From: Bacteroidales bacterium
GTDB taxonomy: Bacteria > Bacteroidota > Bacteroidia > Bacteroidales > VadinHA17
Direction of reading: 5' to 3'
Assembly (NCBI GenBank): GCA_011620595.1
Contig: WOYX01000004.1
Location: 61,800-125,799 of the forward strand
DNA: 64,000 bases
How positions within the stretch are numbered: position 1 is the first letter of the stretch; each line of letters starts with the position of its first letter. The notes beneath the pieces were generated by a model, which was given only the letters and a program-made list of their open reading frames with translations, had not been told where the DNA came from and did no database searches. This document shows, one piece after another, positions 1-9,626 of the stretch. The position numbers were made by a program, and so were the translations under genes.

Positions 1-3
1 GGG

Positions 4-71
4 GTCAGATCTTGAGCCTAAGCAGCATTAGGCTGAATTGCCGGGATCAGATCTTGAGCGTAAGCAGCATC
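4..71. repeat. Imperfect 25-bp direct repeat at the cdaA 3' end
   Basis: Positions about 4-28 and 46-70 carry the same 25-bp segment with two differences, 42 bp apart. The inner copy encodes the last residues of CdaA and its stop codon. The outer copy repeats the same end, MLLRLKI-stop, outside the gene. This looks like a short duplication of the gene end or an inserted repeat unit; the window edge prevents seeing more copies. Confidence 0.55.
15..34. terminator. Hairpin downstream of cdaA
   Basis: A 7-bp perfect stem, AGCCTAA and TTAGGCT, flanks the loop GCAGCA just beyond the cdaA stop codon. There is no clear T-run, so it may be a weak terminator or part of the imperfect direct repeat that covers positions 4-71. 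Confidence 0.3.
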
Positions 72-841
72 TGCCGAAGTTCATTGGGTGTCACATCCTC
101 CTGAACCTTGCCGGCATCGGCGACGGAGATACAGCCCCTTTCCTCGGAGACGATTATCACAAGCGCATCAGTCTGTTCGGTAAGTCCTATTCCTGCCCTG
201 TGTCTCATGCCGAACCTGGAGGGAAGCCCCGTCTGGTCTGTGGAAGGCAGCGGACAGCGAGCGGCAAAAATCTTCCCGTTCTGTATCAGTACGGCACCGT
301 CATGGAGGGGAGACCCCTTGTAGAAAATTGTTTTCAGCAGCTCATCGGTGACAAGTGAATTGAGAAGCTCTCCCCCTTCAGAATAGATATCCAGCAGGCT
401 TGTACGGCCAATGGCTATGAGGGCACCGGTGTGCGACTGTGCCATTGACTCCACGGCATGAACTATCTCTTCCACTATCTGGCTGGTAGTCTGATCCACC
501 CCGCCGGTGGGGAAGTACCTGTCAAAGGTGAACCTGTTGCGATTCATGTACCTGTTGCCTATGGCAAGCAGGAAGCGCCGTATCTCCTGCTGAAACACAA
601 TGATCAGGGCTATCACCCCCACTCCGATCACCTGTCCGATAATGGCGCTGATCAGCTCCATATTCAGCGCCTTGACCACCAGCCAGAAGAGATAGACAAA
701 GAAGATCCCAAGGAAAATACTGAAGGCAGCCGTACCCCTGATAAGACGATAAAGCTGGTAGAGAATGAACGCTACCATGAATATATCGATGATATCTAGA
801 ATGTTGAAATCGAACATTAAACTGAGTGCGGTGACCGACAA
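47..841 (-). CDS. cdaA: Diadenylate cyclase CdaA (c-di-AMP synthase)
   Basis: Membrane-bound diadenylate cyclase that condenses two ATP into the second messenger c-di-AMP, which in other bacteria controls osmolyte and cell-wall homeostasis. The 264-residue protein has three N-terminal membrane segments (about residues 12-30, 38-58 and 62-83) and then a DAC domain with the catalytic DGA motif at 181-183 and RHR at 213-215. Length and order match the CdaA/YbbP family. It starts 2 bases after folP ends on the same strand, so the two are probably co-transcribed; folP-cdaA pairing is common in Bacteroidota. The last codons lie inside a short direct repeat. Confidence 0.95.
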   Translation of the reverse strand: MSVTALSLMFDFNILDIIDIFMVAFILYQLYRLIRGTAAFSIFLGIFFVYLFWLVVKALNMELISAIIGQVIGVGVIALIIVFQQEIRRFLLAIGNRYMNRNRFTFDRYFPTGGVDQTTSQIVEEIVHAVESMAQSHTGALIAIGRTSLLDIYSEGGELLNSLVTDELLKTIFYKGSPLHDGAVLIQNGKIFAARCPLPSTDQTGLPSRFGMRHRAGIGLTEQTDALVIIVSEERGCISVADAGKVQEDVTPNELRQMLLTLKI

Positions 842-843
842 AT

Positions 844-1698
844 TTAAGAATATTGATCGAATAGGATGCCCTCGGGGTAAATCTTTTCAAAAAGAGTGAC
901 TACCTGCCGGGCTTCCCTGACATCATGGACTCTCAGGATCGAAGCGCCCTTCATGAGTGCGGTCATATTCAATGCTGCAGTTCCCGTAAGAGCCTCATCA
1001 GGAGTAATATCCAGGGTTTTCCAGATCATCGACTTGCGGGAGAGGCCAGCCAGCAGCGGCAGGCCTGCCACCCTGAATTCGGAAAACCGTCTGAGCATCT
1101 CGAAATTATGTTCTGTTGTCTTGCCAAACCCGAACCCAGGGTCAAGTATTATATCCTTCACTCCTGCCTGTCTGAGCCTCGCAGCCCTCTCGCTTAACCA
1201 GAGCAGAACCTCTGCCACAACATCCCCGTAGGTAGGGTTGAGCTGCATTGTCTGAGGTGTCCCCTGCATATGCATCATAATGTAGGGTACGTTCAGCCTG
1301 GCGACCAGTGCAAACATATCCCGGTCCATCTCTCCACCGGAGATATCATTGATGATGTCAGCCCCGCCGCTGCTCACCGCCGCTTCCGCCACCGCGGCAC
1401 GATAGGTGTCAACCGATATTATAGCATCAGGAAAAGCTTTGCGGATAAGCAGGAGAGCATCGCAGACGCGTTTCTTCTCAACCTCCGCCGTAACTGCGAC
1501 TGCTCCGGGACGTGTGGAACAGCCACCAAGATCAAGGATATCAGCCCCATCTGAAAGCATCTTCTCTGCCGCAGCCAGAATCTCACTGGCGGAATTATAC
1601 CTGCTGGAAGAATAGAAGGAATCTTCGGTAAGATTAATAATCCCCATAATCCCGGGCTTTGCCAGGTCAAGCAGCATGCCTCTGATATTTATGAACAT
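844..1698 (-). CDS. folP: Dihydropteroate synthase
   Basis: Makes 7,8-dihydropteroate from hydroxymethyl-dihydropterin diphosphate and p-aminobenzoate in folate synthesis, in the cytoplasm. The 284-residue TIM-barrel enzyme shows the family signatures in order: GIINLTEDSF near the start, LDLGGCSTRPGA (about 57-68), the pterin-pocket segment DIINDISGG, LDPGFGFGKT (about 187-196), AGLSRKS and a late RVHDV. It is the first gene of the folP-cdaA unit. The 168-base gap to the divergent tmk gene must hold promoters for both directions. Confidence 0.96.
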   Translation of the reverse strand: MFINIRGMLLDLAKPGIMGIINLTEDSFYSSSRYNSASEILAAAEKMLSDGADILDLGGCSTRPGAVAVTAEVEKKRVCDALLLIRKAFPDAIISVDTYRAAVAEAAVSSGGADIINDISGGEMDRDMFALVARLNVPYIMMHMQGTPQTMQLNPTYGDVVAEVLLWLSERAARLRQAGVKDIILDPGFGFGKTTEHNFEMLRRFSEFRVAGLPLLAGLSRKSMIWKTLDITPDEALTGTAALNMTALMKGASILRVHDVREARQVVTLFEKIYPEGILFDQYS

Positions 1699-1811
1699 AA
1701 TCCTTATCGTACAGTCACAAATATAGTCATTGGTTCACAACAATAACCTGCCTTCATATCCTGTTCATAAATTGAGTATACTGCGCTCCGGGTGACTTTT
1801 CATTAATTTTC

Positions 1812-1819
1812 TATCTTTA
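1812..1819 (+). promoter_or_regulatory. Candidate -7 element for the tmk operon
   Basis: TATCTTTA differs from the Bacteroidota consensus TAnnTTTG only in the last base and lies 47 bases before the tmk start codon in the folP/tmk divergent gap. No convincing -33 TTTG was found at the expected spacing. Confidence 0.35.
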
Positions 1820-1866
1820 GAACTCCGGAGAAGGCGGTGAACCGTCAGACGTACTGAAACAGGGAG

Positions 1867-2553
1867 ATGAAGCTAATTGTTATAGAAGGACTGGACGGAG
1901 CAGGCAAATCGACACAGATCGGTTTGCTTAAGAAGTGGTTCACTGAGAGAAAAATCAACCACCATTATATCCATTTTCCCCGCATGGATGCCCCCTGGTT
2001 CGGAGAGCTGATTGCCCGTTTCCTGAGAGGCGAATTCGGCGAGATCAGCCAGGTAGATCCCTACCTTGTGGCCATGCTCTATGCCGGCGACCGCAGGGAT
2101 GCAGCCCCGATTATCAAGGAATGGCTCAGTGAGGGAAATTATGTCATCCTCGACCGCTATGCCTATTCCAATATAGCATATCAGTGCGCGAAACTAAACA
2201 CCCCGGGGGAAGTTGAGAAACTGAAGGAGTGGATACTCACACTTGAGTTCGGACACTTTGATATTCCCAGACCTGACATAAACATATTTCTTGATGTACC
2301 CTTCAGGTTCACTGCCGAGAAACTTGCATCCCGGCGTACCGGAAATGACAGAAGCTACCTGAACGGACGGGCTGACATACATGAAAGCAGTCTCAGTTTC
2401 CAGGAAAAGGTCCGCGAGATCTACCTTAAGGTGGCCGAGACCGATACCAGTCTGGAGGTGGTCAACTGCTGCAAAAAAGAAGGTGAAATACTGGCTCAGG
2501 AAGAGATATTCCGGTTGATATTGATAAAACTAAAAGAGAAAAATATTATATAA
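1867..2553 (+). CDS. tmk: Thymidylate kinase
   Basis: Phosphorylates dTMP to dTDP with ATP. The 228-residue P-loop kinase begins with the Walker A motif EGLDGAGKST (residues 7-16). It has the DRYAYSN motif near residue 99 that contacts the thymidine nucleotide and a LID region with ASRRTGNDR. It is somewhat longer than the E. coli enzyme (213 residues). Its stop codon overlaps the next start by one base (TAATG), so translation is likely coupled to the DoxX-like gene, and tpiA follows in the same unit. Confidence 0.92.
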   Translation: MKLIVIEGLDGAGKSTQIGLLKKWFTERKINHHYIHFPRMDAPWFGELIARFLRGEFGEISQVDPYLVAMLYAGDRRDAAPIIKEWLSEGNYVILDRYAYSNIAYQCAKLNTPGEVEKLKEWILTLEFGHFDIPRPDINIFLDVPFRFTAEKLASRRTGNDRSYLNGRADIHESSLSFQEKVREIYLKVAETDTSLEVVNCCKKEGEILAQEEIFRLILIKLKEKNII

Positions 2554-3794
2554 TGAGTACTTTAACACGGATAGGCAGGATTCTGACTGGTCTGATATTT
2601 GTTTTTTCCGGATTTGTAAAGGGCATAGATCCTATGGGTACTGCCTTCAAGATAGGAGACTACCTGACAGCCTTCCAAATGGAGTGGATTGACGGCATTG
2701 CCCTCCCGCTTTCTCTATTGCTCTGCCTTGTCGAGTTCGTAACGGGCATGATGCTCATCACAGGATCAATGGTAAACCTTGCCTCGTGGATGGCAGCACT
2801 ATTTATGGCACTCTTCACCCCTCTGACCCTGATCCTTGCCATATTCAATCCTGTTTCCGACTGCGGATGCTTCGGCGATGCCATTGTGATGACCAACTGG
2901 CAGACATTCTTCAAAAATATTGTCATCACCCTGCTTGTTGTCTTTGTTTTTGCAAGAAGACGCGACAGGACGGCCGTTCTTCCGGTAGTGACAGGACTGA
3001 ATGCCACTGTGGCATTTGTATTCCTCTTTCTGCTGTTCATGAGATACAACCTTGCATATCTTCCCGTGATAGATTTCAGGCCATACAGCACAGGCACCAG
3101 CCTCCCTGAAGCAATGGCTATACCGCCTGACGCTGAACCTGATAAATATGACATAAGGTTTATCTATGAGAAAGAGGGAGTACAACAGGAATTCACCCTC
3201 AACAATTATCCTGCAGATGACACGGCATGGAAATTCATTGACCAGAAGTCGGTGCTGATATCCAGGGGCTATGTTCCTCCTATACATGATTTTACGCTGG
3301 TAACTGAGCAGGGGCTCGACATGACCGACCAGGTTACAGGTGAGCCTGGAGATGTCATGCTCATGATCGCCAGGGATCTGGAAAAGTCTGACAGAGACGG
3401 GCTTGTAATGGGTTATGATCTCGGGCTGGAGATGCAGAAACGCGGGGTGAGATTTCACATTGTTACGGCGACACCTCCGGATCAGGCCCGTGGCATGGTC
3501 ACCGGCTTCAATGCGCTCTACGCCGATGAGATCACACTCAAAACGGTAATAAGGTCTGACCCGGGATTCGTGCTTCTCCATAACGGTACAATAACGGGCA
3601 AATGGTCATACCATAATCTTCCCGACAGGGATGAGTTTTCCGGTGATCTGAATGCCCTTGCCATCAGGACACAGACAAAGAGAAACGGCAGGATGGTCAC
3701 TGCCATTGCCGTGCTCACCGTTCTTCTTGCCGTCGCAGTGACTCTGCCCTTCAGTGCAAATGGGAAGAAGGAAGAAAAAATCGTAAAACAATAA
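2553..3794 (+). CDS. DoxX-like membrane protein, BT_3928 family
   Basis: A 413-residue inner-membrane protein. The N-terminal half has four or five helices of the DoxX/MauE type (starting [17 protein letters not shown]) and a cytosine-rich-like loop motif DCGCFGDA with two cysteines near residue 106, as in MauE-like proteins. A roughly 170-residue soluble part follows, then a final helix near residues 383-400. The family is conserved between tmk and tpiA in Bacteroidota. The MauE resemblance suggests a role in thiol-disulfide or electron transfer at the membrane, but this is inference; the function is not established. Confidence 0.75.
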   Translation: MSTLTRIGRILTGLIFVFSGFVKGIDPMGTAFKIGDYLTAFQMEWIDGIALPLSLLLCLVEFVTGMMLITGSMVNLASWMAALFMALFTPLTLILAIFNPVSDCGCFGDAIVMTNWQTFFKNIVITLLVVFVFARRRDRTAVLPVVTGLNATVAFVFLFLLFMRYNLAYLPVIDFRPYSTGTSLPEAMAIPPDAEPDKYDIRFIYEKEGVQQEFTLNNYPADDTAWKFIDQKSVLISRGYVPPIHDFTLVTEQGLDMTDQVTGEPGDVMLMIARDLEKSDRDGLVMGYDLGLEMQKRGVRFHIVTATPPDQARGMVTGFNALYADEITLKTVIRSDPGFVLLHNGTITGKWSYHNLPDRDEFSGDLNALAIRTQTKRNGRMVTAIAVLTVLLAVAVTLPFSANGKKEEKIVKQ

Positions 3795-3805
3795 ATATCA
3801 ATACT

Positions 3806-4564
3806 ATGAGAAAGAAGATAATTGCAGGAAACTGGAAGATGAACATGGATCTTGGTGAGGGTGTAGCTCTGGCAACAGGCATCAATAAACAGCTTGTCAG
3901 CGAGCCACCTGAGGGCAAGGAGGTAATACTCTGTACGCCGGCAATCCATCTTAGTATCGTGGGCCCTCTGCTCAATGCTCCCGGCCTGAGTGCAGGGGCT
4001 CAGAACTGTAATGACCACAGGTCAGGAGCCTACACCGGTGAAATATCTGCCGCCATGATAAAAAGCACGGGAGCATCAAGCGTTATCATTGGCCACTCTG
4101 AACGCCGCTCCTACTACGGTGAAGATGATGAACTTCTTGCAGCCAAGACTGCCGAGGCACTCTATAACGGCCTGCGCGTGATTTTCTGCTGCGGAGAGGT
4201 ATTGGCCGAGAGAGAGAAGAACATCCATTTTGATGTGGTCAGAAGACAGCTGAGTAAAGCTCTGTTCGTGCTTCCCAAAGGGGACTTCAGCAGATGCATT
4301 ATTGCCTATGAACCTGTCTGGGCCATAGGCACCGGTGTAACAGCCAGCCCCGCACAGGCACAGGAGATGCATCATTTCATCCGTAACCTCGTAAGGGAAC
4401 AATACGGCGATGAGACTGCAGAAGAGACCACCATTCTATATGGCGGAAGCTGCAAGGCGTCAAATGCTGCAGAACTCTTCGCCAATCCTGATGTCGACGG
4501 CGGACTCATAGGAGGGGCTTCTCTGGTAAAGGAGGAATTTCTGAACATAATCAGGGCGCTTTGA
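3806..4564 (+). CDS. tpiA: Triosephosphate isomerase
   Basis: Interconverts dihydroxyacetone phosphate and glyceraldehyde 3-phosphate in glycolysis. The 252-residue barrel enzyme shows the substrate-binding start AGNWKMN (Asn and Lys), catalytic histidine in IIGHSERRS, catalytic glutamate in [11 protein letters not shown], and the phosphate-binding YGGS and GLIGGASL motifs near the end. Third gene of the tmk-DoxX-tpiA unit, 11 bases after the DoxX-like gene and 7 bases before the next gene. Confidence 0.98.
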   Translation: MRKKIIAGNWKMNMDLGEGVALATGINKQLVSEPPEGKEVILCTPAIHLSIVGPLLNAPGLSAGAQNCNDHRSGAYTGEISAAMIKSTGASSVIIGHSERRSYYGEDDELLAAKTAEALYNGLRVIFCCGEVLAEREKNIHFDVVRRQLSKALFVLPKGDFSRCIIAYEPVWAIGTGVTASPAQAQEMHHFIRNLVREQYGDETAEETTILYGGSCKASNAAELFANPDVDGGLIGGASLVKEEFLNIIRAL

Positions 4565-4571
4565 CAAAAGG

Positions 4572-7500
4572 ATGAGGAAGATCATTCTCATTTTTCTGGT
4601 AGCGGCACTGCCTCCACTGAGTGCAGCAGGACAGGGACAGTTCTCCGGTGACACTGCCACCTTCCCCGCAGAGCTGACCTCCTTCATGGGCACCCTGGTC
4701 AGCAAATCGGAAATAGCGGAGATTGAGCTTTTCAAATCACTGTATGACAGTACCTGTTTCTCACGTGAGACCAAAGACCGGATCATTAATGTTGCCAGCC
4801 AGCTGAGAGGACGCAGAATTAGCCAGGTACCCGGTTTTATCTATTTTATACGAACCCTCACCGACTTTGTGGAGACCAACCAGAATAAAAATGAGGTTAG
4901 CGCGTGGCTGGCAGGGCTCAGTGAGATGGCCTTTGACCCCCGGTTCTCCAATGCCTCCATCGAAAAGTTCATTGAGGTGACCGGTCTGCTGCTCGTTGAT
5001 CAGACCATCTACGCGGCCGGATCGGTGAGATGGAAAACCAGGGGCGGAAAAGTGGAGTTTGTGCGTGATACCGTAATGAAGATTGACATCCAAACGGTGA
5101 CGCTGGTAGGCTTCCTGGGAAAGGACAGCACGGAGATCCATAACTTTTCGGGCACCTACTACCCCGATCTCTTCCGCCTCTACTGCGAAGAGGGAACTGT
5201 AACGTGGCAGAAAGCAGGTTATGACCCCTCAAAAGTGTTCGCCACCATTTCCGATTTCAATATTGATGTCACCAAAAGCGAATTCACATGTGACTCCTCG
5301 CTTCTCACCCACCCCGACTACTTTCGTGAGCCGGTGCCGGGGAAGCTTACCGACAGGGCAGTGGAGATTGTATCACCTGAAAAGGCAACCATGCCCAGGT
5401 TTGAGACCTATGAAAACAGGTTCTTTATTGAAGATATTTACAGGGACGTTGACTATGAGGGAGGTCTTGCGCTTGAGGGTGCCCTTGTCAGAGGCACAGG
5501 CACCAACTGGTTCCCGGCCAGCATCAGCCTCTACAGAAATGACACCCTGGCCATTCATGTATCATCCAAAAACTTCCTGTTTTCACAGAAGAGCATCAGC
5601 AGTATCGACGCCTCCTCTACCCTCTTTCTCAAGCGGGACTCAGTCTTCCACTCCAGCCTGGGCTTCTCCTACAATGCCACCACCAGGGAGGTCAGCATGT
5701 TTCGGACAAACAGTCCGCTGTCACGAAGTCCATATTTTGATTCCTACCATAACCTTGACCTCTACTTTGAACATCTCTCATGGGATATGGATGACCCGTT
5801 TATTGTAATGTCGCGGACAAGGGGTTCATCAATAGGGGCAGCAAGGTTCGAGTCTGTCTCATTTTACAACGAGGCCAACTTCTTCAGGCTGATGAGGTTC
5901 GACGAGGTACATCCTCTATACCGAATCCGGGATTATGCGAAATCATACGGGTATGACATCTTCCCCGTTGAAGGTCTTGCGAAATGGCTGCGCATGCCTG
6001 TAGAACAGGCAACAGCCCTCTGTATTGAGTTGGCAAACAACGGTTTTCTCTTTTATGACCGCAACTTCAACGAGGTAGCTATCAAGCCAAAAGTAGACGA
6101 TTATATTGCATCATTTGCCAAAAAGAAGGATTATGATGCCATCTCCATCTACAGCGAAACACGTGATGAGGAGGAGAACGCCATTTTGGATCTAAACACC
6201 TTTGACCTTGATATAAGAGGCGTCAGGGCAGTTTCCCTGAGCGACTCGCAAAATGTGGCTATAAGACCCTACGGTGGACGTCTGGTGATAGGCAAAAACA
6301 GGTCTATCTCATTTGACGGCATAGTCCAGGCCGGCCTGTTCACAATATACGGGAAACAGTTTTCATTCAGCTATGACACATTCAGCATCTTTCTTGACAG
6401 GATCGATTCCCTGAAAATCGCCGTTGAGACCGAAGAGAGGGATGCGTTTGGAAGGCCGGTGATAAAGCGTATCGATAACATGATCGAGATGGCGTCAGCA
6501 CGGCTGCTTATTGATGATCCCCTCAACAAATCAGGACTGAAAAGCCTCAGGCAATACCCAATCATCAATTCCACCAAGGACTCATATATCTTTTACGATG
6601 AGATACGTGATCTCGACGGGCTGTATGAAAAGGAGAAGTTCTACTTCAGGCTTGATCCATTTACATACAACAACATAGATCACTACACCAATAAAGACAT
6701 GGCCCTCCTGGGCACATTTGTCGGAGGCGGGATAATAGAACCCCTGCGACAGGTCCTCACTGTGCAACCCGACACATCCCTGGGATTCTCCATGATTATT
6801 CCGCCGGAAGGCATTCCCATATACGACGGACGGGGTATGCTGTACAACCATCTAAGCATGAGCAACTCAGGACTGATTGGCAGTGGCCGTGTTGACCATC
6901 TTACGGCTACTGCCGTGGCCGACACATTCCGTTTTTTCCCGGAATTCATGATAACCAGGGCTGACAGGTTCACAATGAAGCCTGACACGCTGCAGAGGTT
7001 TCCCGAACTTAGCTCGGAAGACGTTGATATCCAGTGGCTAACCACCCCAGATGAATGGTATGCCCAGAGCAGCGAGGGAAAGGTCTTCGATATGTTCGGG
7101 AACGGCACTACCATGGAAGGGACACTCATTCTCAAGCCTGACAGGCTGGAGGGCAGCGGTCAGACGGAGATGGCTGATTCCCGTATTACCTCTGAGACCT
7201 TCTCCTTTGGCGCCATGACAGTTGATGCCGACACATCCGACTACTACCTGAAGGCACTGCGCGGCAGCGGCTACGGCTTCGTTGCCAGCAATGCAAAAAC
7301 ACACGTCGATTTTGCGGAGCAGAAATCTTATTTCAGCCTTAATACCGATTCATCTTTCGTTGTTTTTCCAGGTATCGAGTATTTCTCCAGGATGACCAAC
7401 TTTGAATATGACATGCAAAGTAAGGTATTGGATATGTGGCAGAGAGGAAGGGAGTCCAAGGCTCTCCTGACGGCTGACGAGCTTCTCAGGGTGCCGCCGG

Positions 7501-9065
7501 GGATGATGGAGAAACCGACATTCCTCTCTACCAACAACATGAAGGATACCGTGAAGTTCCAGTCGGGCTCCGCATCATATTTCCTGCAGGATGAATCACT
7601 TGAGGTGAGAGATGTCAATTATATTCCGGTAGCCGATGCGCTTGTGCAACCAGGCGGAGGCGTACTCTACATATCAAGGGGGGGCAGAATCAAGGAGACA
7701 GACAGCGCACTTGTGGCAATAAACAACAGGCATCTGATACATTCGGCAAGAATAAATATTGAGAGCAGTGCCAATTATTACGGATCGGGCAAATATGATT
7801 ATACGGACGAGACTGGCGCAAGCCAGCTGATAGAGTTCTCTGAGATCAGGGTTGACACCATGGCCACAAGAGCCACGGGATATATCCCCGAATCACAGAA
7901 CTTCACACTCAGTCCTGCATTCACCTTCGCCGGCGATGTGAGCCTCCGGGCTGCAGAAGAGCACCTGAGGTTCACCGGTGCTGCAGGAATTGTCACCGCC
8001 TGTAAGAATATAGGTAACCTGCCGGTGAAGTTCAGCTCTATGATAGATCCGATGAATATCCTTATTCCGGTTGACGAAAAACCGAGAGACATAGATGATA
8101 ATCTGCTCTTCTCGGGAACTTTTGTCACCCTTGATTCTGCAGGAGTATACGGCACCTTCCTCTCCCCGAGGAAGTCGTGGAGTGACAATCCTCTTCTCAC
8201 TGTCAGCGGGTACCTGTTCCACGACAGGGGTGCGGGGCAGTATCACATAGCCTCACTTGAGAAGCTCTCAAACCGGAGCCTTCACGGCAATATGATCTCT
8301 TTCGACAGAAACTTTTGCATCCTTAAAAGCGAGGGCACTATTGACTTCGGTGTCAACTATGACCGGGTAAGGCTCAGCAGCGCCGGCCTCGTCACCCATG
8401 ATACCGACTCGTCAAAGGTAAGGGTACAGACGATGCTCGGTCTCTCCTTCCACTACAGCGCAGAGGCTCTTGAACTCATGGCCGGCGACATTCGGACCGT
8501 ACCAACACTCCGTACTGTCAACCTCTCTTCTGAATTCAACAGCAAGGCAATGCGTGACCTTATCGGAGTGCAGGCTGCCAGAACACTTAATGAGGAGCTT
8601 CAGCTATTCGGGGTGGCCAGATCGCTCCCTAAGGAATATTCGTTCCAGATGCTGCTCAACGACGTTACACTGGTCTGGAATGCCTCTTCCATGTCTTTCA
8701 TCTCAGAAGGAAAGATCGGGGTTGGTTTCATCGGGAACCAGCCGCTGAATGTCTATGTTGATGGTTGGGTAGAGCTGCAGAGAAAGAGATCGGGTGACCT
8801 CCTGGATATCTACCTTAAGGCAGACAACAATGTATGGTACTGGTTCTCATACTTCAGGGGAATAATGATGAGCTACTCATCCAACTCCTCATACAATGAC
8901 CTTCTCAACAGTATAAAGGAGAAGGATAGAAGAGATCCAGGAGCACGGTCACGTGATGAATACCAGTACATGATCGGACTGCCTGACAGGCTGGAGAGGT
9001 TCCTCAGACGAATGGAGAGCGGGGGCAGCGGTTTTGAAGAGAATCCCTACCGGTATGATCAGTAA
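4572..9065 (+). CDS. Very large secreted protein of unknown function
   Basis: A 1497-residue protein that I do not recognise. It begins with a Sec-type signal peptide of about 20 residues (MRKIILIFLVAALPPLSAAG). No further membrane helix, catalytic motif or exact internal repeat is evident. The sequence is rich in short alternating polar/hydrophobic stretches such as DLDIRGVRAVSLSDSQ, which suggests a mostly beta-stranded periplasmic or outer-membrane-associated protein. The C-terminus is polar, with no sorting-domain signature that I can recognise. It follows tpiA by 7 bases, so it is probably the last gene of the tmk operon. Its end overlaps the convergent phosphoesterase gene by 7 bases. 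Confidence 0.85.
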   Translation: MRKIILIFLVAALPPLSAAGQGQFSGDTATFPAELTSFMGTLVSKSEIAEIELFKSLYDSTCFSRETKDRIINVASQLRGRRISQVPGFIYFIRTLTDFVETNQNKNEVSAWLAGLSEMAFDPRFSNASIEKFIEVTGLLLVDQTIYAAGSVRWKTRGGKVEFVRDTVMKIDIQTVTLVGFLGKDSTEIHNFSGTYYPDLFRLYCEEGTVTWQKAGYDPSKVFATISDFNIDVTKSEFTCDSSLLTHPDYFREPVPGKLTDRAVEIVSPEKATMPRFETYENRFFIEDIYRDVDYEGGLALEGALVRGTGTNWFPASISLYRNDTLAIHVSSKNFLFSQKSISSIDASSTLFLKRDSVFHSSLGFSYNATTREVSMFRTNSPLSRSPYFDSYHNLDLYFEHLSWDMDDPFIVMSRTRGSSIGAARFESVSFYNEANFFRLMRFDEVHPLYRIRDYAKSYGYDIFPVEGLAKWLRMPVEQATALCIELANNGFLFYDRNFNEVAIKPKVDDYIASFAKKKDYDAISIYSETRDEEENAILDLNTFDLDIRGVRAVSLSDSQNVAIRPYGGRLVIGKNRSISFDGIVQAGLFTIYGKQFSFSYDTFSIFLDRIDSLKIAVETEERDAFGRPVIKRIDNMIEMASARLLIDDPLNKSGLKSLRQYPIINSTKDSYIFYDEIRDLDGLYEKEKFYFRLDPFTYNNIDHYTNKDMALLGTFVGGGIIEPLRQVLTVQPDTSLGFSMIIPPEGIPIYDGRGMLYNHLSMSNSGLIGSGRVDHLTATAVADTFRFFPEFMITRADRFTMKPDTLQRFPELSSEDVDIQWLTTPDEWYAQSSEGKVFDMFGNGTTMEGTLILKPDRLEGSGQTEMADSRITSETFSFGAMTVDADTSDYYLKALRGSGYGFVASNAKTHVDFAEQKSYFSLNTDSSFVVFPGIEYFSRMTNFEYDMQSKVLDMWQRGRESKALLTADELLRVPPGMMEKPTFLSTNNMKDTVKFQSGSASYFLQDESLEVRDVNYIPVADALVQPGGGVLYISRGGRIKETDSALVAINNRHLIHSARINIESSANYYGSGKYDYTDETGASQLIEFSEIRVDTMATRATGYIPESQNFTLSPAFTFAGDVSLRAAEEHLRFTGAAGIVTACKNIGNLPVKFSSMIDPMNILIPVDEKPRDIDDNLLFSGTFVTLDSAGVYGTFLSPRKSWSDNPLLTVSGYLFHDRGAGQYHIASLEKLSNRSLHGNMISFDRNFCILKSEGTIDFGVNYDRVRLSSAGLVTHDTDSSKVRVQTMLGLSFHYSAEALELMAGDIRTVPTLRTVNLSSEFNSKAMRDLIGVQAARTLNEELQLFGVARSLPKEYSFQMLLNDVTLVWNASSMSFISEGKIGVGFIGNQPLNVYVDGWVELQRKRSGDLLDIYLKADNNVWYWFSYFRGIMMSYSSNSSYNDLLNSIKEKDRRDPGARSRDEYQYMIGLPDRLERFLRRMESGGSGFEENPYRYDQ

Positions 9066-9568
9066 TCGCCGCTGCGGCCACGGTTACCGAACTCAATCAC
9101 CTCCATTCCAGACAGGGTATCACCTTCGACCGTAAACCGTAGGAGAGTCATGACACGGTGCATGCCCGTCTTTCCGGCAGCACCGGGATTGATACAGAGC
9201 ATTTTGTGGCTTTTGTCGTAGATAACCTTGCATATATGTGAATGACCGCACACGAATATGTCGGGATTCAGTTCCCTTATGAGTTCCAGCGCGCGAGGCG
9301 CATAATGACCGGGATATCCTCCTACATGTATTAGCAGTACTTTCTTTGAGCCGGCCCTGAAAAAGAGATACTCCTGTGTCGCTCTCCTGACGTCAAACCC
9401 GTCAACGTTGCCCCAGACGGCACGAAGGGGTCTGAAGGTCTCCAGCTCTGTTATTACGTCAATGCTGCCGGCATCACCTGCATGCCAGATCTCATCGACC
9501 TCTGCAAAATGTTCATAAACAGCCGGGGCAACCCAGCCATGGGTGTCTGACATGACGCCTATCTTCAT
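9059..9568 (-). CDS. YfcE/MJ0936-family metallophosphoesterase
   Basis: A 169-residue calcineurin-like phosphoesterase of the small YfcE type, acting on phosphodiester substrates not identifiable from sequence. Metal ligands appear in order: SDTHG near residue 8, HAGD (35-38), GNVD (54-57), HVGG, GHSH (about 108-111) and INPGA. Length matches the family. It is convergent with the 1497-residue gene (7-base overlap) and diverges from rsmE across a 58-base gap. Confidence 0.9.
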   Translation of the reverse strand: MKIGVMSDTHGWVAPAVYEHFAEVDEIWHAGDAGSIDVITELETFRPLRAVWGNVDGFDVRRATQEYLFFRAGSKKVLLIHVGGYPGHYAPRALELIRELNPDIFVCGHSHICKVIYDKSHKMLCINPGAAGKTGMHRVMTLLRFTVEGDTLSGMEVIEFGNRGRSGDY

Positions 9569-9626
9569 TACCGGAATTGAAATTACAACTGCTAAAATCC
9601 GTAAATTTGCGGAAAGAAGCGCAAAA

